Source: Panaeolus papilionaceus
Taxonomy: Eukaryota; Basidiomycota; Agaricomycetes; Agaricales
Direction: 5' to 3'
NCBI GenBank assembly: GCA_015501605.1
Contig: JADNRZ010000001.1
Coordinates: 3,100,001-3,164,000 of the forward strand
DNA: 64,000 nucleotides
Shown: piece after piece, positions 1 through 10,043 of the stretch
Layout of the letters: each line of letters opens with the position of its first letter
Position numbering within the stretch: the first letter of the stretch is position 1
Translations under genes and position numbers: made by a program
Notes under the pieces: model-generated
Databases searched by the model: none
What the model saw: the letters and a program-made list of their open reading frames with translations, nothing else
What the model was told of the DNA's origin: nothing

Positions 1-1029
1 CGGCTCGCCATGCGTCGAATGGAGGAAGACGCAGGGGTAGGCGATGAAGTCCAAACCGAAGGCGAACAAGGACACCAGGGGCCATTCCATGGGCTGTTCC
101 TGGCGGTGACTGACCCCTGGGTATGGTGGTTCGCGTTGATGCTGACGTCGCAGACCGTGGCGTTGAGCTTTAATGCTTATTTCCCGACTTTGAGCGCGAC
201 GATGGGGTTCAATCGGACTGTGACGCTGCTTCTGTGCGCACCACCGTTTATATTTGCGGCTTTGTGTGCATTCTTGCTGAACAGGTGCGTTGTCAATGCA
301 TTTACTCACATAGTATGGAGCGAATGGAAGCTGATAAAATTAATTATGGCTGGTTGGTTATTTATAGACACTCCGATAAGACAGGGGAGCGATTCTATCA
401 TGCGGTGGCCTCTTTGAGTGTAGGCATTCTGGGGTTCGTGATTGCGATTAGCACGATGAATACAGCTGGACGATACATTTCTTTGTGAGTGAAACGTTTT
501 GAATCTACTGTGCATTTCATTCCTTGAGCACAGGAATGAAACGCGAGATTAAAATTAAAAAAGTCCACGGACATGGGTTAACTCACACATTTCTCACCCT
601 GTAGGTTCCTCATGGCACAGTCATACGCAGGGTATGTTGTGATCATCACATGGATGAGCGGATCGTTCCCTCGACCGCCTTCGAAGAGAGCAGTAGCGCT
701 CGCGCTGATTAATGCGTTTTCTCAGCTTGGAAATGTATCCGGATCGTGAGTAGTGATCATCTTTACACTTATAATTGCCGTTGGCGAAAAGTTTGGGGTA
801 GAGCGAAAGCTAATGATGTTCCGATTTTGATTGGGGTTATGACAGGTATGTGTGGCCTTCTGCTTGGGGTCCTACGTATCGTAAATCGTACGGTATATGC
901 ATTGCTACGAGCGGTACAGCGATTATGATGGCTTGGATATTCAGGAGACACTTGAAGTCGCTGAATGATGATATGGAGAGGGAAGAGAAAGAGACGGGCA
1001 GGCCAGCTCGTAAGCGGTACTTGCTGTAG
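1..1029 (+). CDS. MFS transporter, 3' part (5' end outside window)
   Basis: Four exons can be joined in phase: to 284, 368-484, 605-745 and 846-1029, with the stop at 1027. The joined protein has several hydrophobic segments typical of the C-terminal half of a major facilitator permease, including a helix rich in W, F and L near 110-190 and the loop 'SGSFPRPPSKRAVALALINA' before the penultimate helices. That loop and the following 'QLGNVSGS' are characteristic of the fungal anion:cation symporter (allantoate/Dal5-type) group. The last residues form a charged cytoplasmic tail. The substrate cannot be inferred. The start lies upstream of the window, so an ATG at 10 is an internal Met and not a start. 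Family is well supported, subgroup moderately. Confidence 0.82.
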
Positions 1030-1153
1030 AGGGATGCCTAAAAAGGGAATTCTGTATTACATAATTAAATGACATGATGAGGTAGTTCTGGACTGGGTGG
1101 TGTTTTTAAATGATGATGATTTTCTGTTCTGACCTGATACCCTCACCATTATC

Positions 1154-2886
1154 ATGAACACTATTGGTTATGTCGCTCGTCAATTCGATGTACTTGCTGC
1201 ACCTAGGACTACAGGGAAGAGGAGGACAGAGTCTAGCGTAGACTTGCAAAGAGTGTCTAGCTGGTCTACGACTGCCAACAACAGCCAACACAGGACAAGA
1301 CATCCTTCTCCTAAACGATCCCAGTCCACACCTTCATTGCGGAACCAACCTAGTCGACAACACTCTCTACCATCACCAGACCCTTCAACTCCCTCTAAAT
1401 CAACTCTACCCTCTGTCCTAGACCGTATCTTCTTTATCCGTTTCTTTCTCCTCATTTGGGACAACATCAAGTCCTCCTGGTCGAGACTTTTACTCTCTGC
1501 ACCCCAGCTACTACTAGCGAAACCAAGACAACCCCCAACACCACAACCAGTACTATCACAAGCACCAACACCACCACCAACGCCCGACAACGCCTCAATA
1601 CAGCTGCATGTCATCCAATCAAGCCGATCGCCGACACCACAACCGCGCAGATCGCCGTTTCATCTGCAAAAGACCCTCGTGCTCGACTTGGATGAGACGT
1701 TGATTCACTCTACTTCAAGACCTATACCTCAGTATTCGAGTACGGGGTCTGGGCTTATGAGTTTGATGAGCTTCAGTAGGAAGGACAAGTTGACGTCGGG
1801 ACATATGGTCGAGGTTGTGCTAGGCGACCGCAGCACGCTGTATCATGTTTATAAAAGACCTTTTGTGGATTTCTTTCTTAGAACAGTGAGTACATCTTTT
1901 TCTTTGACTTTTAACTGCGGTCTTAATAATATTGTCTAGGTATCAAGCTGGTATACCCTCGTCATCTTTACTGCCTCTGTACAAGAGTATGCGGATCCAG
2001 TAATCGACTGGTTAGATGCAGGTCGAGGCATTCTCTCTCATCGTTTCTTTCGAGATGTACGTCTAATTCCATTCATTGATTATTTTTAAACTCTTGAATC
2101 TCACTTGTCTCGCTCTCTGTTTATTGCCGACCTTTGACTGTTCACTGCCCTCCCCAACGCTTTGCTATTTTTATGACGCCCACCCGCTCTCCCGACCAAC
2201 TACGACTCCCATCAAAACCTCAAATAGTCATGTACGCAGCTCCCCAACGGATCTTACACCAAAGACTTGTCCGTTGTAGATGAGGATCTATCCCGCGTTT
2301 GTCTCGTGGACAATTCTCCTGTCAGCTATAGTATCAATCAAGGTACGTCACTTTCTTTTTCTTCCGAGTGGCGACTCTCAGCTGACCATCGTTCTCTCTT
2401 TCCATCTGTCGTGTATCATTTCTTGTTCTTTTTGTGTGCATTACTGTTCCTTCCGATGTGCGTTTTCTGTGCACTTGTTTTCATTCCCGCCATCTATTTC
2501 CACCGTGCCTTGACTGTTCCTTCCGCGTCGCGCTCAATTTCTTCATATCCTCTGACCCTGTCGTCATTGTCTCATTATGGTCATCCGAACCATCAACCCT
2601 TGCTACCATTACCTGTTTCCCCACTCCGTTGTCCCCGCAAACCCCAACGCTCGACATGACAACCCTCACTACAGCCAACGGTATACCCATCGAAGGATGG
2701 ACACAGGATCCATATGACGAGGCTCTACTAGACTTGCTACCCGTTCTAGATTCGCTCAGGTTTACATCGGATGTGCGTAGAGTGCTGGGGTTGAGGACGG
2801 CGACGGTGTCGTCGAATTGGAGGAGTGTAAGGGTTGGGTGTAGTCCGACGAAAGCTAGTGCGACGGCGAGGGCGGCGGAATCATGA
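1154..2886 (+). CDS. NEM1: NEM1/Dullard-like CTD phosphatase
   Basis: Exons 1154-1885, 1940-2056, 2228-2342 and 2675-2886 join in phase to about 391 residues. The N-terminal half is Ser/Pro/Thr-rich, with a short hydrophobic segment near '[10 protein letters not shown]' that may be the membrane anchor. The C-terminal half is an FCP1/NIF phosphatase domain: catalytic '[12 protein letters not shown]', then 'YTLVIFTAS', '[10 protein letters not shown]' and '[14 protein letters not shown]', ending 'ANGIPIEGW...[12 protein letters not shown]', the usual Nem1/CTDNEP1 finish. Known members form the ER/nuclear-envelope Nem1-Spo7 complex, which dephosphorylates lipin (Pah1) and controls phospholipid versus triacylglycerol synthesis. 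The third intron, 332 nt, is long compared with the others here. The orthology call is strong; exact N-terminal start is less certain. Confidence 0.9.
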
Positions 2887-4309
2887 CATGACCCGTAATG
2901 TTTAATATTTAACCCCTGTGTTGCTATTTGCTTTTTTCAGTTTTTTAGAGGGTTGAATGCGAGTGGAAGCGCTTCGTCGTTTTTCTTCTCTTAATTTGTT
3001 CAGTTTAAGCACATAGTTTTTTTACCTACACACTTTGCATATTCTTTGCATTGCACGCATATATTCATTCATGATTTTCTTAACTGCTCATTCTTGTGCC
3101 GCCCCAACGTTTCCTGCCCCACACCCTGCTTCTCTTCACCGACGCTCTCTTCCACCCTGCTTCTCCCCGGCCCCGGTTCTGCCTGCCCGTTCTGCACCCT
3201 GCACCCTGGCTTCCTCCGCCTCCTCTGCTCCCGCCCTTGTTCTCTTCTACGCTTATTTTCTCGTTTCCATTTCATGTTGAATATATCGAAGTTAGGAGGG
3301 ACAATTACTTACTCCAAATCTTTAATCATTCTTTTTCTTTCTTTCATCGTTGTTTTATTGCAACTATCTCTACCCCAGCCCATTACAACCCCAATCCAAC
3401 ATATCCCACAACCCACACGATTCAACTCTCAATCATTAGGCAAGCCGCGCAGGCATCCATATTCATTTCAGTATTCATTCAGTATTACATGTATACATCC
3501 AATCGCAGTTCCTGTCTTGCCCTGTTCATTTCATTTTCATCGTACCTCAATCCAATCCAACCCAATGAATCTATATTTAATTTACTTTATCTCAACACTC
3601 TGATTTTGAACGTGAATTTGAATGAGTGATACGAAGAGTGACGGTTGACACGTCGATCCCCAAGTTTTTGAATGCTTCTGCTGTGCATTATATTAGTACG
3701 AAGTCTTCAATTACACTCTGCGCTTGTCTTTTCTGTGCTCTCAGTGGTGGGTTGACGAGATGTTTGCTCGTAGACTCGGTGCGCTCGGTCTGATTGGTGT
3801 CCATTTCACGCACGCACGTATTTAGATATTTACCCCAGTGGAAGGCGCGTTTAGCGAGCACGTTCTCCTTCTTTTCTTCGCCGTCCCCCACCCCATGTTT
3901 TAGTGCTTTAACACGTAAATTCCTGTTCTTGTGATTTGGAATTAGAAGTGCACCCTCGATACTGGGGAAGGGATTGTGGGTTACCCGGAGCTTTCAATTG
4001 CAATTGATTAAGATGAAGTCGGTTAGTCTGCGTGAATGCCGTTGGTGGTAATTAGTGAACGTGTTGGGGTTTTGGGGTTCCTTTTTGCTTTGCGTTCCAG
4101 TTGTGGGTTGTCTGTTCGTTGTTACGAATTCCAAAGACATGTCCGAGAGTTGAACGCTGAATGTTGAGCGTCGAGCGTCGACGGTCTACTGATTCTGCCA
4201 CACAAGATACTAGTATGACGTCTGCATTTGATCGGCGCTCGGGATGCCCATTATCGGGTGCATTCACTAAGATGTCTTAGTCCCTTGGCTTGATCTGGAT
4301 CTGCTTTAG
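2887..4309. other. Gene-free spacer, pyrimidine-rich
   Basis: No gene recognised. From about 3080 to 3600 the plus strand is strongly C/T-rich, which opens overlapping reading frames in all three phases; their translations are low-complexity (S, P, F, L) and show no domain. The long 3' UTR of the upstream phosphatase gene may extend into this stretch. Confidence 0.6.
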
Positions 4310-4760
4310 GAGTTTGCTTTGATTTCGTCAAGACTCTTATCACCAACACGTTTTCTGTGGTTTATCATATGCGCGGTGGTACGCCTCGATGCTCTCGATA
4401 AGTATCACATATGTATGCGTTTGTGTTGATTGATTGTGATAACGAACACGAGTTGATGTATCGATATCGTTTAATACAACTACAGAGGAGCATATGATAC
4501 TCGGATGGTGCTCAGAGAAGAAAACGAGGGAGGGGGGAAGAAGAGGAAGAGGAGAGGGTGCTGTTTGTGGTAAGGTTAGGTTGGGTTAGGCTGGGTTGGG
4601 TTGTGTGGGCCGTCACCGTGGTTTATCCAGCCTTCATGTGAGTGTATGTATCGACAGGTGGATTCTATCAACGCATCACCCTCGATCTGCCATTGATGGT
4701 GTTCATAGGAAAATTCGAAGCTCGAACATCTAACTATCCATCTATCTATACAGCCCTAGC
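4310..4760. repeat. Block X copy 1, duplicated at about 8528-8890
   Basis: From 'cttatcaccaacacgttttc' (about 4337) the sequence parallels 8548 onward: the same order of 'caacacgttttctgtg', 'atcatatgc', 'gagttgacgtat/gagttgatgtat', 'gcatatgat', 'gctcagagaa', 'cgaggg' and 'gagggtgct'. It then continues into a similar stretch around 4660 and 8782. No coding potential is evident. It belongs to the tandem unit that carries the secreted cysteine-rich genes. Confidence 0.7.
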
Positions 4761-5440
4761 TTCGTATGACCTGCGATGTACATGCTCCATGATCCGTAGG
4801 CAACCTCCGAAGCGTATGACGGCGAGCTGTCACCGTCAGTGTTGGCACTTTCGCGACGGAGTCTCGATGGGGTACTATCACATCAGGTGTGGGTGTGGCT
4901 TGTGACCTTGGGGATTATCAAGAGAAGAGAAGAAAAGAAAAGATATCAATGGGTATCGAACGGTGGGCACGCGATTATCTCTTCCAGCGCCCTCGCCCTA
5001 TCTTACCGAGGAACGTGTAAACCAACGTGTCCTACATTTTGTAGCGGTCAGAAGATGGTGTTGCGCGTGCAATGTACAGATGTAAACATGGGCTAGGTGG
5101 TGGTGGTAAGGGATGGGCAGCTATTAGTGATAATGATGTCATACCCCGGTTATTGAAAGGATAGGATAGGCTCGGGGATTTGTCGCTCTTTTTGAAGTCG
5201 TTGTATTGAGCAAATGGACAAGGATCTGCGTCGGGTGTATATGTGGTTAGCATTGTAAGGAAGGACATGCCTTGGGGTTTCCTAGAATATAATGGGGTCT
5301 ACTTTGTGGGGTATGATCAACGCATAAACATGCCCGTTTGGCTGATGATGGATAGGGGCTTACTGTGCTCGACTGGATCACATCGACCACAAACAACAAG
5401 TTATAGTGCATGGGATAGTAGTGCTCTGAGCACATTCAGC

Positions 5441-5750
5441 AGATTCAAACACCCTCCATCACAAACTTCAAATCAACTTCAACACCCACGCAACCATTAC
5501 CCTCTGTCTGCATGTAGACGACAGCTGGCGTTGCTGTGGTGCTATACTGCAACGATATTGAACGCTATGCGCATGCTGAAGGCACCTTGCACAATTACAT
5601 AGGTATCGAACTCGCCAGTTATCGGTTAGGAGCCATCCGAGGTGGGGTCGAGCGTCACTGCCCCGCTTGCTGAAGCAGTGGTGAAGAACTCGAACCTTCT
5701 GCGAGCAATACTCAATGGTAAGGGAAGGTTTATTTACTGCGAGCATTTGG
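5441..5750 (-). pseudogene. Decayed minus-strand reading frame, copy A
   Basis: On the minus strand one phase reads 'ATPAVVYMQTEGNGC' and runs to a stop near 5441, preceded by a segment ending 'VTLDPTSDGS' and then TAA at about 5634. The same two segments recur at 7140-7390, and the second again at 8940-9010, so the sequence is older than the duplications. All copies carry the TAA after 'DGS' and no copy is open throughout. I do not recognise the protein family. It may be a relic exon set or a conserved non-coding segment. Confidence 0.35.
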
Positions 5751-6086
5751 TCTTTTTTCTGAGCAGGTATATGATACGTGGTTTATCGGTGTGGTTGAGA
5801 TTGTATGAGGCAAGTTGCCGTGAAAGTGTGTTGATGATAAGCGCCCGCAAAGCTCTATAACTAGTCATCGACGGCCAGGCGTTTCAGGTATGGAGATGAT
5901 TAAATAAAACTAAGCTGAGAACAGCTTGTAGAAAGAGAATTTACTTTCAACAAGGCTCAAGCAGTCGACTAATTCAAATTATCCATCGAACCTATCAAAA
6001 AGAGCAGGGACATGATTAGTATTCTTTCGAATGGTTCTCTGCACTTGTCACCTGTTACATGACTCCCAGACGTATGCCTTCGTTTG

Positions 6087-6094
6087 TATAAAAG
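6087..6094 (+). promoter_or_regulatory. TATA box of secreted protein gene 1
   Basis: TATAAAAG in the setting 'cgtttgtataaaaggcacg' lies about 215 nt upstream of the ATG and about 140 nt upstream of the 5'-UTR intron donor. The same box with the same flank occurs before copies 2 and 3. Confidence 0.65.
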
Positions 6095-6225
6095 GCACGT
6101 CTATCCAGGTATTTAGAGACATCCAACATCGCAAAATTCAAGCTTCTCCTACCTCGAGATCAGTTACGAGAACATACATATATCTACAACAAAGCAACAT
6201 TCTACAACTCATTAACTTCTCAATC

Positions 6226-6292
6226 GTACGTCATTGCCTCTTACTCAGTATCGAGTGATATTAACCGTGCCCGCTTATATCACATACAACAG
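6226..6292 (+). other. 5'-UTR intron of secreted protein gene 1
   Basis: Donor GTACGT at 6226, branch-like 'gatattaac' and acceptor 'acaacag' ending 6292 give a 67 nt intron just before the leader 'cattatcaac' and the ATG. Copy 2 has an intron of exactly the same length at the equivalent place. The donor, branch and acceptor are the parts conserved between copies. Confidence 0.6.
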
Positions 6293-6302
6293 CATTATCA
6301 AC

Positions 6303-6728
6303 ATGCAGTTCTTCGCAAACGTCGCCGCCATTCTGCTCGCAGGTGTTGGCCTCCTCGCAACTCAAACAGCAGCCCAACTATGCACCCCCACCGGCCCCGG
6401 AGTCTGCAACGTTGCCTTCCAAGGGAACGCACAATGGTTTACCATCGGATTCGACCGCAGATATGAAGCAGTGTCGTGGTACAACATGAACATCTACGAC
6501 AACACCTGCCGCATTATTGGTTTCCGGGAACGTCCCAAAGAGGGAAATGCAGTGACGTCCGAGCTGCCTTACACTATCGTTATCAATCGGTTGGTGTCGC
6601 AGGGCGATTATAACTGGATTAATTTTTGTTATGCTGGAAAGTGTCAGGATGGAGGGTTTGCTTGTGAGCGTGACAGGCCTCAGGCTGTGGATGCGGAACT
6701 TACGTGCAGGAAGGCGTTCGATTGCTAG
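6303..6728 (+). CDS. Small secreted cysteine-rich protein, copy 1
   Basis: An uninterrupted 141-residue protein. Residues 1-23 form a signal peptide with a hydrophobic core, ending after 'TQTAAQ'. The mature part has eight cysteines: two in 'LCTPTGPGVC', one in 'YDNTC', then 'FCYAGKC', 'GFAC' and the C-terminal 'TCRKAFDC', which suggests four disulfides. The ATG at 6303 is chosen because it begins the signal peptide and is conserved in copies 2 and 3; the in-frame ATG at 6234 lies inside the predicted 5'-UTR intron. I do not recognise the family. It could be a fruit-body or host-interaction effector-like protein, but that is inference only. It lies in a gene-poor, duplicated block, as is common for such genes. 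Confidence 0.75.
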   Translation: MQFFANVAAILLAGVGLLATQTAAQLCTPTGPGVCNVAFQGNAQWFTIGFDRRYEAVSWYNMNIYDNTCRIIGFRERPKEGNAVTSELPYTIVINRLVSQGDYNWINFCYAGKCQDGGFACERDRPQAVDAELTCRKAFDC

Positions 6729-7139
6729 AACTACAACAAGGATATTTCATAGCTAGTCTCCACTCTGAAGGACTTAAATATGTTGTTACACCATGTAAAG
6801 CTCCCATTCGAATTCATAAATAGCTATTCCTATCAGGGTCCGAATATTTGGGTCGGAGGGATTGTCGGGGCTCTATAAAACAGAATGAACGGAGAGAAAT
6901 TTCCATGCATATGCGACAGTGAGCTCCAAAAATACGATGATAGTACAAAAGGCCAGAGCGAAGGGAATATGAAAAGCTGAGTGAACCAAAGTTGTCCCGT
7001 TGAGTCAGCACAGGACGAAGGTTCTATCAAACAAAAAGGCGACAACAGTTACACTAACGCGCAAGCAAACGAGCCGATTACAAACGAACCAAGGTGAACA
7101 CCAATGGTGGCATATGCTTGATTCGATGCAGCCAACACA
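6729..7139. other. Spacer after secreted protein gene 1
   Basis: No gene seen. Short overlapping minus-strand frames around 6814-7045 have no recognisable content. The start of the next duplicated unit is near 7140. Confidence 0.5.
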
Positions 7140-7729
7140 GTTCACTTGTACTCAACCACTGCCCCCTCAGGCCCCCACTGCATGTAGACCACAGCGTTGG
7201 CAATATACTGCGATGATGTCAAACGCTGTGGACAGACTGGAGGGACGTTGTTTAGGGATTAAACTCACCAGCTGTCGGTTAGGAGCCAACCGAGGTAGGG
7301 TCGAGCTTCACAGCCTCCGCGTGAGAATGACACTAACTGGCAGTGTTAAAGGACTTGGACCGTTTTCGAGCGAAACTCAGTGGTCAGATAAGAATTATCA
7401 TAACAAAAATTTGGGCACTCGCTGAAGAGGTGGATGAGGTAGACATGTGTGGAGGTCAAGATTGTATGAGACTGGTAGTTATAGTGTGTCGGACCTGTTG
7501 AAAGTAAGCGCCCGCGAGTGTCCACATATAGTAATCAGCGGCCAGGCGTTTCGGACTTAGGATGAAACTGCTCCAAGAACAGCTTGTGGAAAGTGCTTTC
7601 AAGTGTTGAATGCACTTCCAACAGGACTCGGAGGTCAATTAATTCATATTTTGCATCAAACCTATCAAACAGACCAGGGACATTATTAATGTTGGTGCGA
7701 ACTATCCTCTGCAGTTGAACTGATGCCAT
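7140..7729 (-). pseudogene. Decayed minus-strand reading frame, copy B
   Basis: Minus-strand pieces parallel copy A: a terminal segment 'ANAVVYMQWGPEGAVVEYK' with stop near 7148, a possible intron starting 'gtgagttt' near 7270, and a segment 'KLDPTSVGS' followed by TAA. Further upstream on the minus strand a 64-codon frame starts at 7729, overlapping the promoter of secreted gene 2, and a shifted phase reads 'RLAADYYMWTLAGAYFQQV'. The pieces lie in different phases, so the unit is not translatable as a whole. The presence of coherent peptides in a decayed context suggests an old gene, but the family is unknown. Confidence 0.35.
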
Positions 7730-7769
7730 TGTCCCCTGTTACAGAATCGAGAAGGTATACCCTCGTTTG

Positions 7770-7777
7770 TATAAAAG
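7770..7777 (+). promoter_or_regulatory. TATA box of secreted protein gene 2
   Basis: TATAAAAG within 'ctcgtttgtataaaaggaac', equivalent in position and flank to the box before copy 1. Confidence 0.65.
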
Positions 7778-7895
7778 GAACATTGGCCTAGATACTTACA
7801 GACATCGCAAAGTTCAAGTTTCTCTTACCTTCGAGACCAGTCCCCGAGAACCCATACCTACAACAAAGCAACACTCTTCAATTAACTTTTGACTT

Positions 7896-7962
7896 GTACG
7901 CAATTGCTTCTTGCTCAACAGCAAATGGTACTGACCAAATTCTTTCATATCATACTCAACAG
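7896..7962 (+). other. 5'-UTR intron of secreted protein gene 2
   Basis: Donor GTACGC at 7896, branch-like 'gtactgacc' and acceptor 'actcaacag' ending 7962 give 67 nt, the same length as in copy 1 and followed by the same leader 'cattatcaac'. Confidence 0.6.
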
Positions 7963-7972
7963 CATTATCAAC

Positions 7973-8389
7973 ATGCAGCTCTTCACGAACGTCGCCGCTG
8001 TTCTACTTACCTGTCTCGCCGCCCTCGTAACTCAAACAGCAGCTCAAGAGTGCTCGCCCACTGGGCCCGGAGTCTGCAATACCAGCTTCCATGGGCGTCT
8101 GTTCGCATTTGGTGGCATCCAAAAACAAGAACTAGTGGCTTGGACCGAGATGAACATCTATGATAACTCCTGCAACCCACTTGGTACCCTGGACAACCCC
8201 AAGGAGGGCGTTGCAGTGGAGTTGGATGATTTATCCTTCCCCGTCGTTATCAATAAACTGCTCAACGAAAACGTTAATGATTTGGCACACTCGATTGGTT
8301 TTTGCTATGCAGACAAATGCTATGACGAAGGATTTGCTTGTGCAGTAGAGGATAGAGTAGTAGTGTGCAGGAAAGCATTCGATTGCTAG
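7973..8389 (+). CDS. Small secreted cysteine-rich protein, copy 2
   Basis: A 138-residue protein with a signal peptide ending near 'TQTAAQ' and the same eight-cysteine framework as copy 1 in the mature part: 'ECSPTGPGVC', 'YDNSC', 'GFCYADKC', 'GFAC' and C-terminal 'VCRKAFDC'. The segments around the cysteines are conserved, while loops differ strongly (for example 'RLFAFGGIQKQELVAW' against 'AQWFTIGFDRRYEAVSW'). This pattern fits divergence of surface positions on a fixed scaffold. An upstream in-frame ATG at 7925 would lie within the 5'-UTR intron, so 7973 is preferred. Function unknown. Confidence 0.75.
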   Translation: MQLFTNVAAVLLTCLAALVTQTAAQECSPTGPGVCNTSFHGRLFAFGGIQKQELVAWTEMNIYDNSCNPLGTLDNPKEGVAVELDDLSFPVVINKLLNENVNDLAHSIGFCYADKCYDEGFACAVEDRVVVCRKAFDC

Positions 8390-8527
8390 ATTCAATCATT
8401 TGGTACATCGGTATTACTTATGTACGTAGCTGATGGACTATGCTTGAAAGACATTTTCATTAATTTATGACTTGTTGGGCTTCTACCTAACCAATATATC
8501 AAGTGTATTCACGATCTTTGATCTGCC

Positions 8528-8890
8528 TTAGGACTTTAATTTTGGGACTCTTATTACTAACACGTTTTCTGTGATTCATCATATGCAAAGATTGTTGACA
8601 GCTTTGATGAGAACGGTATGTCATAGTAAACATGAGTTGACGTATTGGTATTGCTTATTAGCATATGATCGCTGTGGGCTCAGAGAACGAAGGCGAGGGG
8701 GAAAGAGGGTGCTTTTTGTGATTAGGTCGTGTGCACTATGGGCCATCGTACAAGTACATATGTCGGGTCATGGGCTTCATCAATACATCACCCACATTAA
8801 CAGTGGCATTGCGATTCGAGACTCCAACTTGAACACCTATCGGCACAGGTCCATGCTTCCTCGGGTTTTCAACGCTCCCTGATCCGTATG
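8528..8890. repeat. Block X copy 2, duplicate of 4310-4760
   Basis: Follows the order of short matches described for copy 1, from 'cttattactaacacgttttc' onward, down to the 'gatccgta' motif near 8881 (matching the one near 4791). It stands immediately upstream of the unit holding secreted protein copy 3. No coding content recognised. Confidence 0.65.
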
Positions 8891-8939
8891 TCTGCCTCTA
8901 ACTTTGAATGATATAGGTTGGAGGCGTCTTGCGTAGGTA

Positions 8940-9260
8940 TCAAACTCACCTGCTGTCGGTTAGGAGCCATCCGAGATAGGGTCAAGCGTCACAGCCTTTG
9001 CGTGGGAACAAGAAGACACAGCTGAGTGAACTTGTTAGAGGACTCGCACTTTTTGCGAGCAAAACTCAGTGGTTAGGTAGGAATTATTCACAATAAGAAT
9101 TTTCATTCTGCTGAGGAGGTAGACAACTGAAGGTAGATATGTTATTTTTCGGTGAAGTTAAGATAGTATGAGAGGAGTGAGGCATCTCGATGATAGGCGC
9201 CCGCGAGGGTCTACATACATAGAATCATCGACGGCCAGGCGTTTCAGACTTTCGATGTTG
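8940..9260 (-). pseudogene. Decayed minus-strand reading frame, copy C
   Basis: The minus strand again shows 'KAVTLDPISDGS' followed by TAA, the splice-like 'gtgagttt', 'SYLTTEFCSQKVRVL' and, further upstream, a segment beginning 'RLAVDDSMYVDPRGR', all in the order seen in copies A and B. The terminal 'VVYMQ' segment was not found here. Stops break the frame. Confidence 0.3.
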
Positions 9261-9509
9261 ATTGTTGAAACTAATCAAAGAACAGGTTACAGCACTTTTG
9301 TGGAGATATTGCGAGTCTGTTCCAGTGTTGAACATATTCAAGTTCTTGAGAGAAAGTCACATGATTGTAATTATCCTTCGAACATATCAAACAGTGAAGG
9401 GGCATCAGTGCTTCAAACAATACGCCACAATTGAACTCGTGTCCATCGTCTCCTGTTAGAGAAGTCCAAAGAGCCGCTTCGCATTCCCAAAGTGAGAGCT
9501 CATAGAATG

Positions 9510-9517
9510 TATAAAAG
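9510..9517 (+). promoter_or_regulatory. TATA box of secreted protein copy 3
   Basis: TATAAAAG in 'agaatgtataaaagcctcg', equivalent to the boxes of copies 1 and 2. Confidence 0.6.
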
Positions 9518-9635
9518 CCTCGTTTGTCTAGGTACTATTTAGGCAACCCAAAGCTTCTTACCCTCGAGACCGGTTCCCGAGGACATATACCTAGAACAAC
9601 AAAGCAAAAATCTTCGACCCATTAACTTCTCGATC

Positions 9636-9707
9636 GCACGTCATTGGCCTTTACTCAATACCAAATGATACTAACGGGCTCGTTTACATGGATATCATAT
9701 CCATCAG
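9636..9707 (+). other. 5'-UTR intron of copy 3 with GC donor
   Basis: The donor position reads GCACGT where copy 1 has GTACGT. The branch 'gatactaac' and acceptor 'atccatcag' are present, giving 72 nt. GC donors can be used, but this one may be a lesion that accompanies decay of the copy. Confidence 0.5.
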
Positions 9708-9717
9708 TGTTACCAAC

Positions 9718-10029
9718 ATGCAGTTCTTCACCAATGTCTCCGCCATTCTGCTCACAAGTGTCACCCAAACAGAAGCCCAAGGGTGCTCGCCCACTGACCC
9801 CGGAGTCTGCAATGTTACCTTCCAAGGAGTTGTACAATCATTTGGTAGATTCGGAGGTGGCAAAGAATCAGTACTGTGGATAAAGATGGGCATCTTCGAT
9901 AACACCTGCCGCACTATTGGATTGTTCTCTAGCTTGTATTCAGGATACCAAACACACTGCGTCCTAACCCCTATTGTCACTAAATATGCTTTCTGTTTCT
10001 CTTCTGTTAAATTTGACCCAAGTCTTTAG
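9718..10029 (+). pseudogene. Truncated secreted cysteine-rich protein, copy 3
   Basis: The reading frame starts like copies 1 and 2, 'MQFFTNVSAILLTSVTQT', and keeps the first three cysteines ('GCSPTDPGVC' and 'FDNTC'). Similarity stops after 'TCRTIG' at about 9915. The remaining residues to the stop at 10027 are unrelated and lack the 'CRKAFDC' end, so five of eight framework cysteines are lost. The signal peptide is also about five residues shorter in its core. The break point leads into sequence of MYND-gene origin from about 10085. It could still be translated as a 103-residue secreted product, but loss of the scaffold argues for a pseudogene. Confidence 0.7.
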
Positions 10030-10043
10030 ACAAGCTGAAAGGG

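Noticed and set aside
1180..1614. 144-codon minus-strand frame
   Set aside because: Antisense to the Ser/Pro/Thr-rich N-terminal exon of the phosphatase gene.
2267..2674. 130-codon frame at 2267
   Set aside because: Its first part is the third exon of the NEM1-like gene; the remainder reads through the following 332 nt intron.
3046..3629. Overlapping plus-strand frames of up to 185 codons
   Set aside because: All three phases are open because the stretch is pyrimidine-rich; translations are low-complexity and no domain or splice pattern supports a gene.
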